Shown here: one piece after another, positions 7,357-7,398 of the stretch
Layout of the letters: each line of letters opens with the position of its first letter
How positions within the stretch are numbered: the stretch's first letter is position 1
Assembly: GCA_944383945.1 (NCBI GenBank)
Contig: CALWRL010000034.1
Span: 1 to 7,398 of the forward strand
Reading direction: 5' to 3'
DNA length: 7,398 bases
Source: an uncultured Clostridia bacterium
Lineage (GTDB): Bacteria > Bacillota > Clostridia > Christensenellales > UBA1242
The notes under the pieces: model-generated
What the model saw: the letters and a program-made list of their open reading frames with translations, nothing else
Databases searched by the model: none
Told to the model about the DNA's origin: nothing
Program-made: the position numbers and the translations under genes

Positions 7357-7398
7357 GTAAATTTATAAATTAATTTTGTTTATTATTTATTATTTTTT
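7357..7398 (-). other. AT-rich leader upstream of the permease, stops in all three frames
   Basis: These 42 bases are almost entirely A and T. Read on the minus strand, TAA codons close all three frames (7392-7390 and 7389-7387; 7385-7383 and 7382-7380; 7372-7370). A gene lying further upstream on this strand must therefore end at or before this point, and its stop could be one of these. No convincing -35/-10 pair or hairpin is visible in the part shown, so a separate promoter for the permease can be neither claimed nor excluded. Confidence 0.55.

Noticed and set aside
7188..7373. Plus-strand frame of 61 codons opposite the permease start
   Set aside because: It is antisense to the permease N-terminus and covers that gene's ribosome binding site; it has no recognisable features.
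7357..7398. Possible promoter in the AT-rich leader
   Set aside because: TATAAA-like strings occur by chance in such AT-rich DNA and no -35 element at proper spacing can be seen in the short stretch available.

Overview
The window holds two consecutive genes, both read on the minus strand, from an AT-rich genome (roughly 30% G+C in lines I sampled). All tryptophans I could read are TGG, and no in-frame TGA occurs in either gene, so the standard bacterial code fits and a Mycoplasma-type code does not. The strong Shine-Dalgarno sites, lysine-rich proteins, low G+C and the style of the ABC-2 permease suggest a low-G+C Gram-positive (Bacillota-like, possibly an uncultured gut-type lineage). This assignment is an inference and is not proven by the sequence.

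Layout in transcription order, right to left. At 7346-7398 there is a short AT-rich leader with stop codons in all three minus frames and a good ribosome binding site. At 7345-5732 lies a complete 537-residue ABC-2 type membrane permease with about 12 membrane segments, apparently two half-permeases fused in one chain. One base after its stop codon, at 5730, begins a very large gene that stays open for 1910 codons and runs off the left edge at base 1. It occupies about 77% of the window.

The giant protein starts with a lysine-led hydrophobic signal or anchor (residues 1-28). About nineteen bacterial Ig-like (BIG2-type) domains follow in tandem (about residues 34-1732). From domain 3 onward two domain types, A and B, alternate, giving a two-domain unit of about 170-190 residues. 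After the last Ig domain the sequence changes to what looks like a right-handed parallel beta-helix (residues 1733 to the edge). The C-terminus is outside the window, so any wall-anchoring signal cannot be seen.

How the genes may work together: the permease presumably pairs with an ATPase encoded elsewhere, most likely just upstream of the window. The 1-nt junction, with the giant gene's ribosome binding site inside the last permease codons, implies one mRNA and coupled translation. My working idea is an envelope module in which an ABC exporter is co-expressed with a long, rod-like surface protein that carries a beta-helix head on an Ig-like stalk. The functional link is inferred from gene order only. 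No RNA genes, CRISPR arrays or insertion sequences were recognised.
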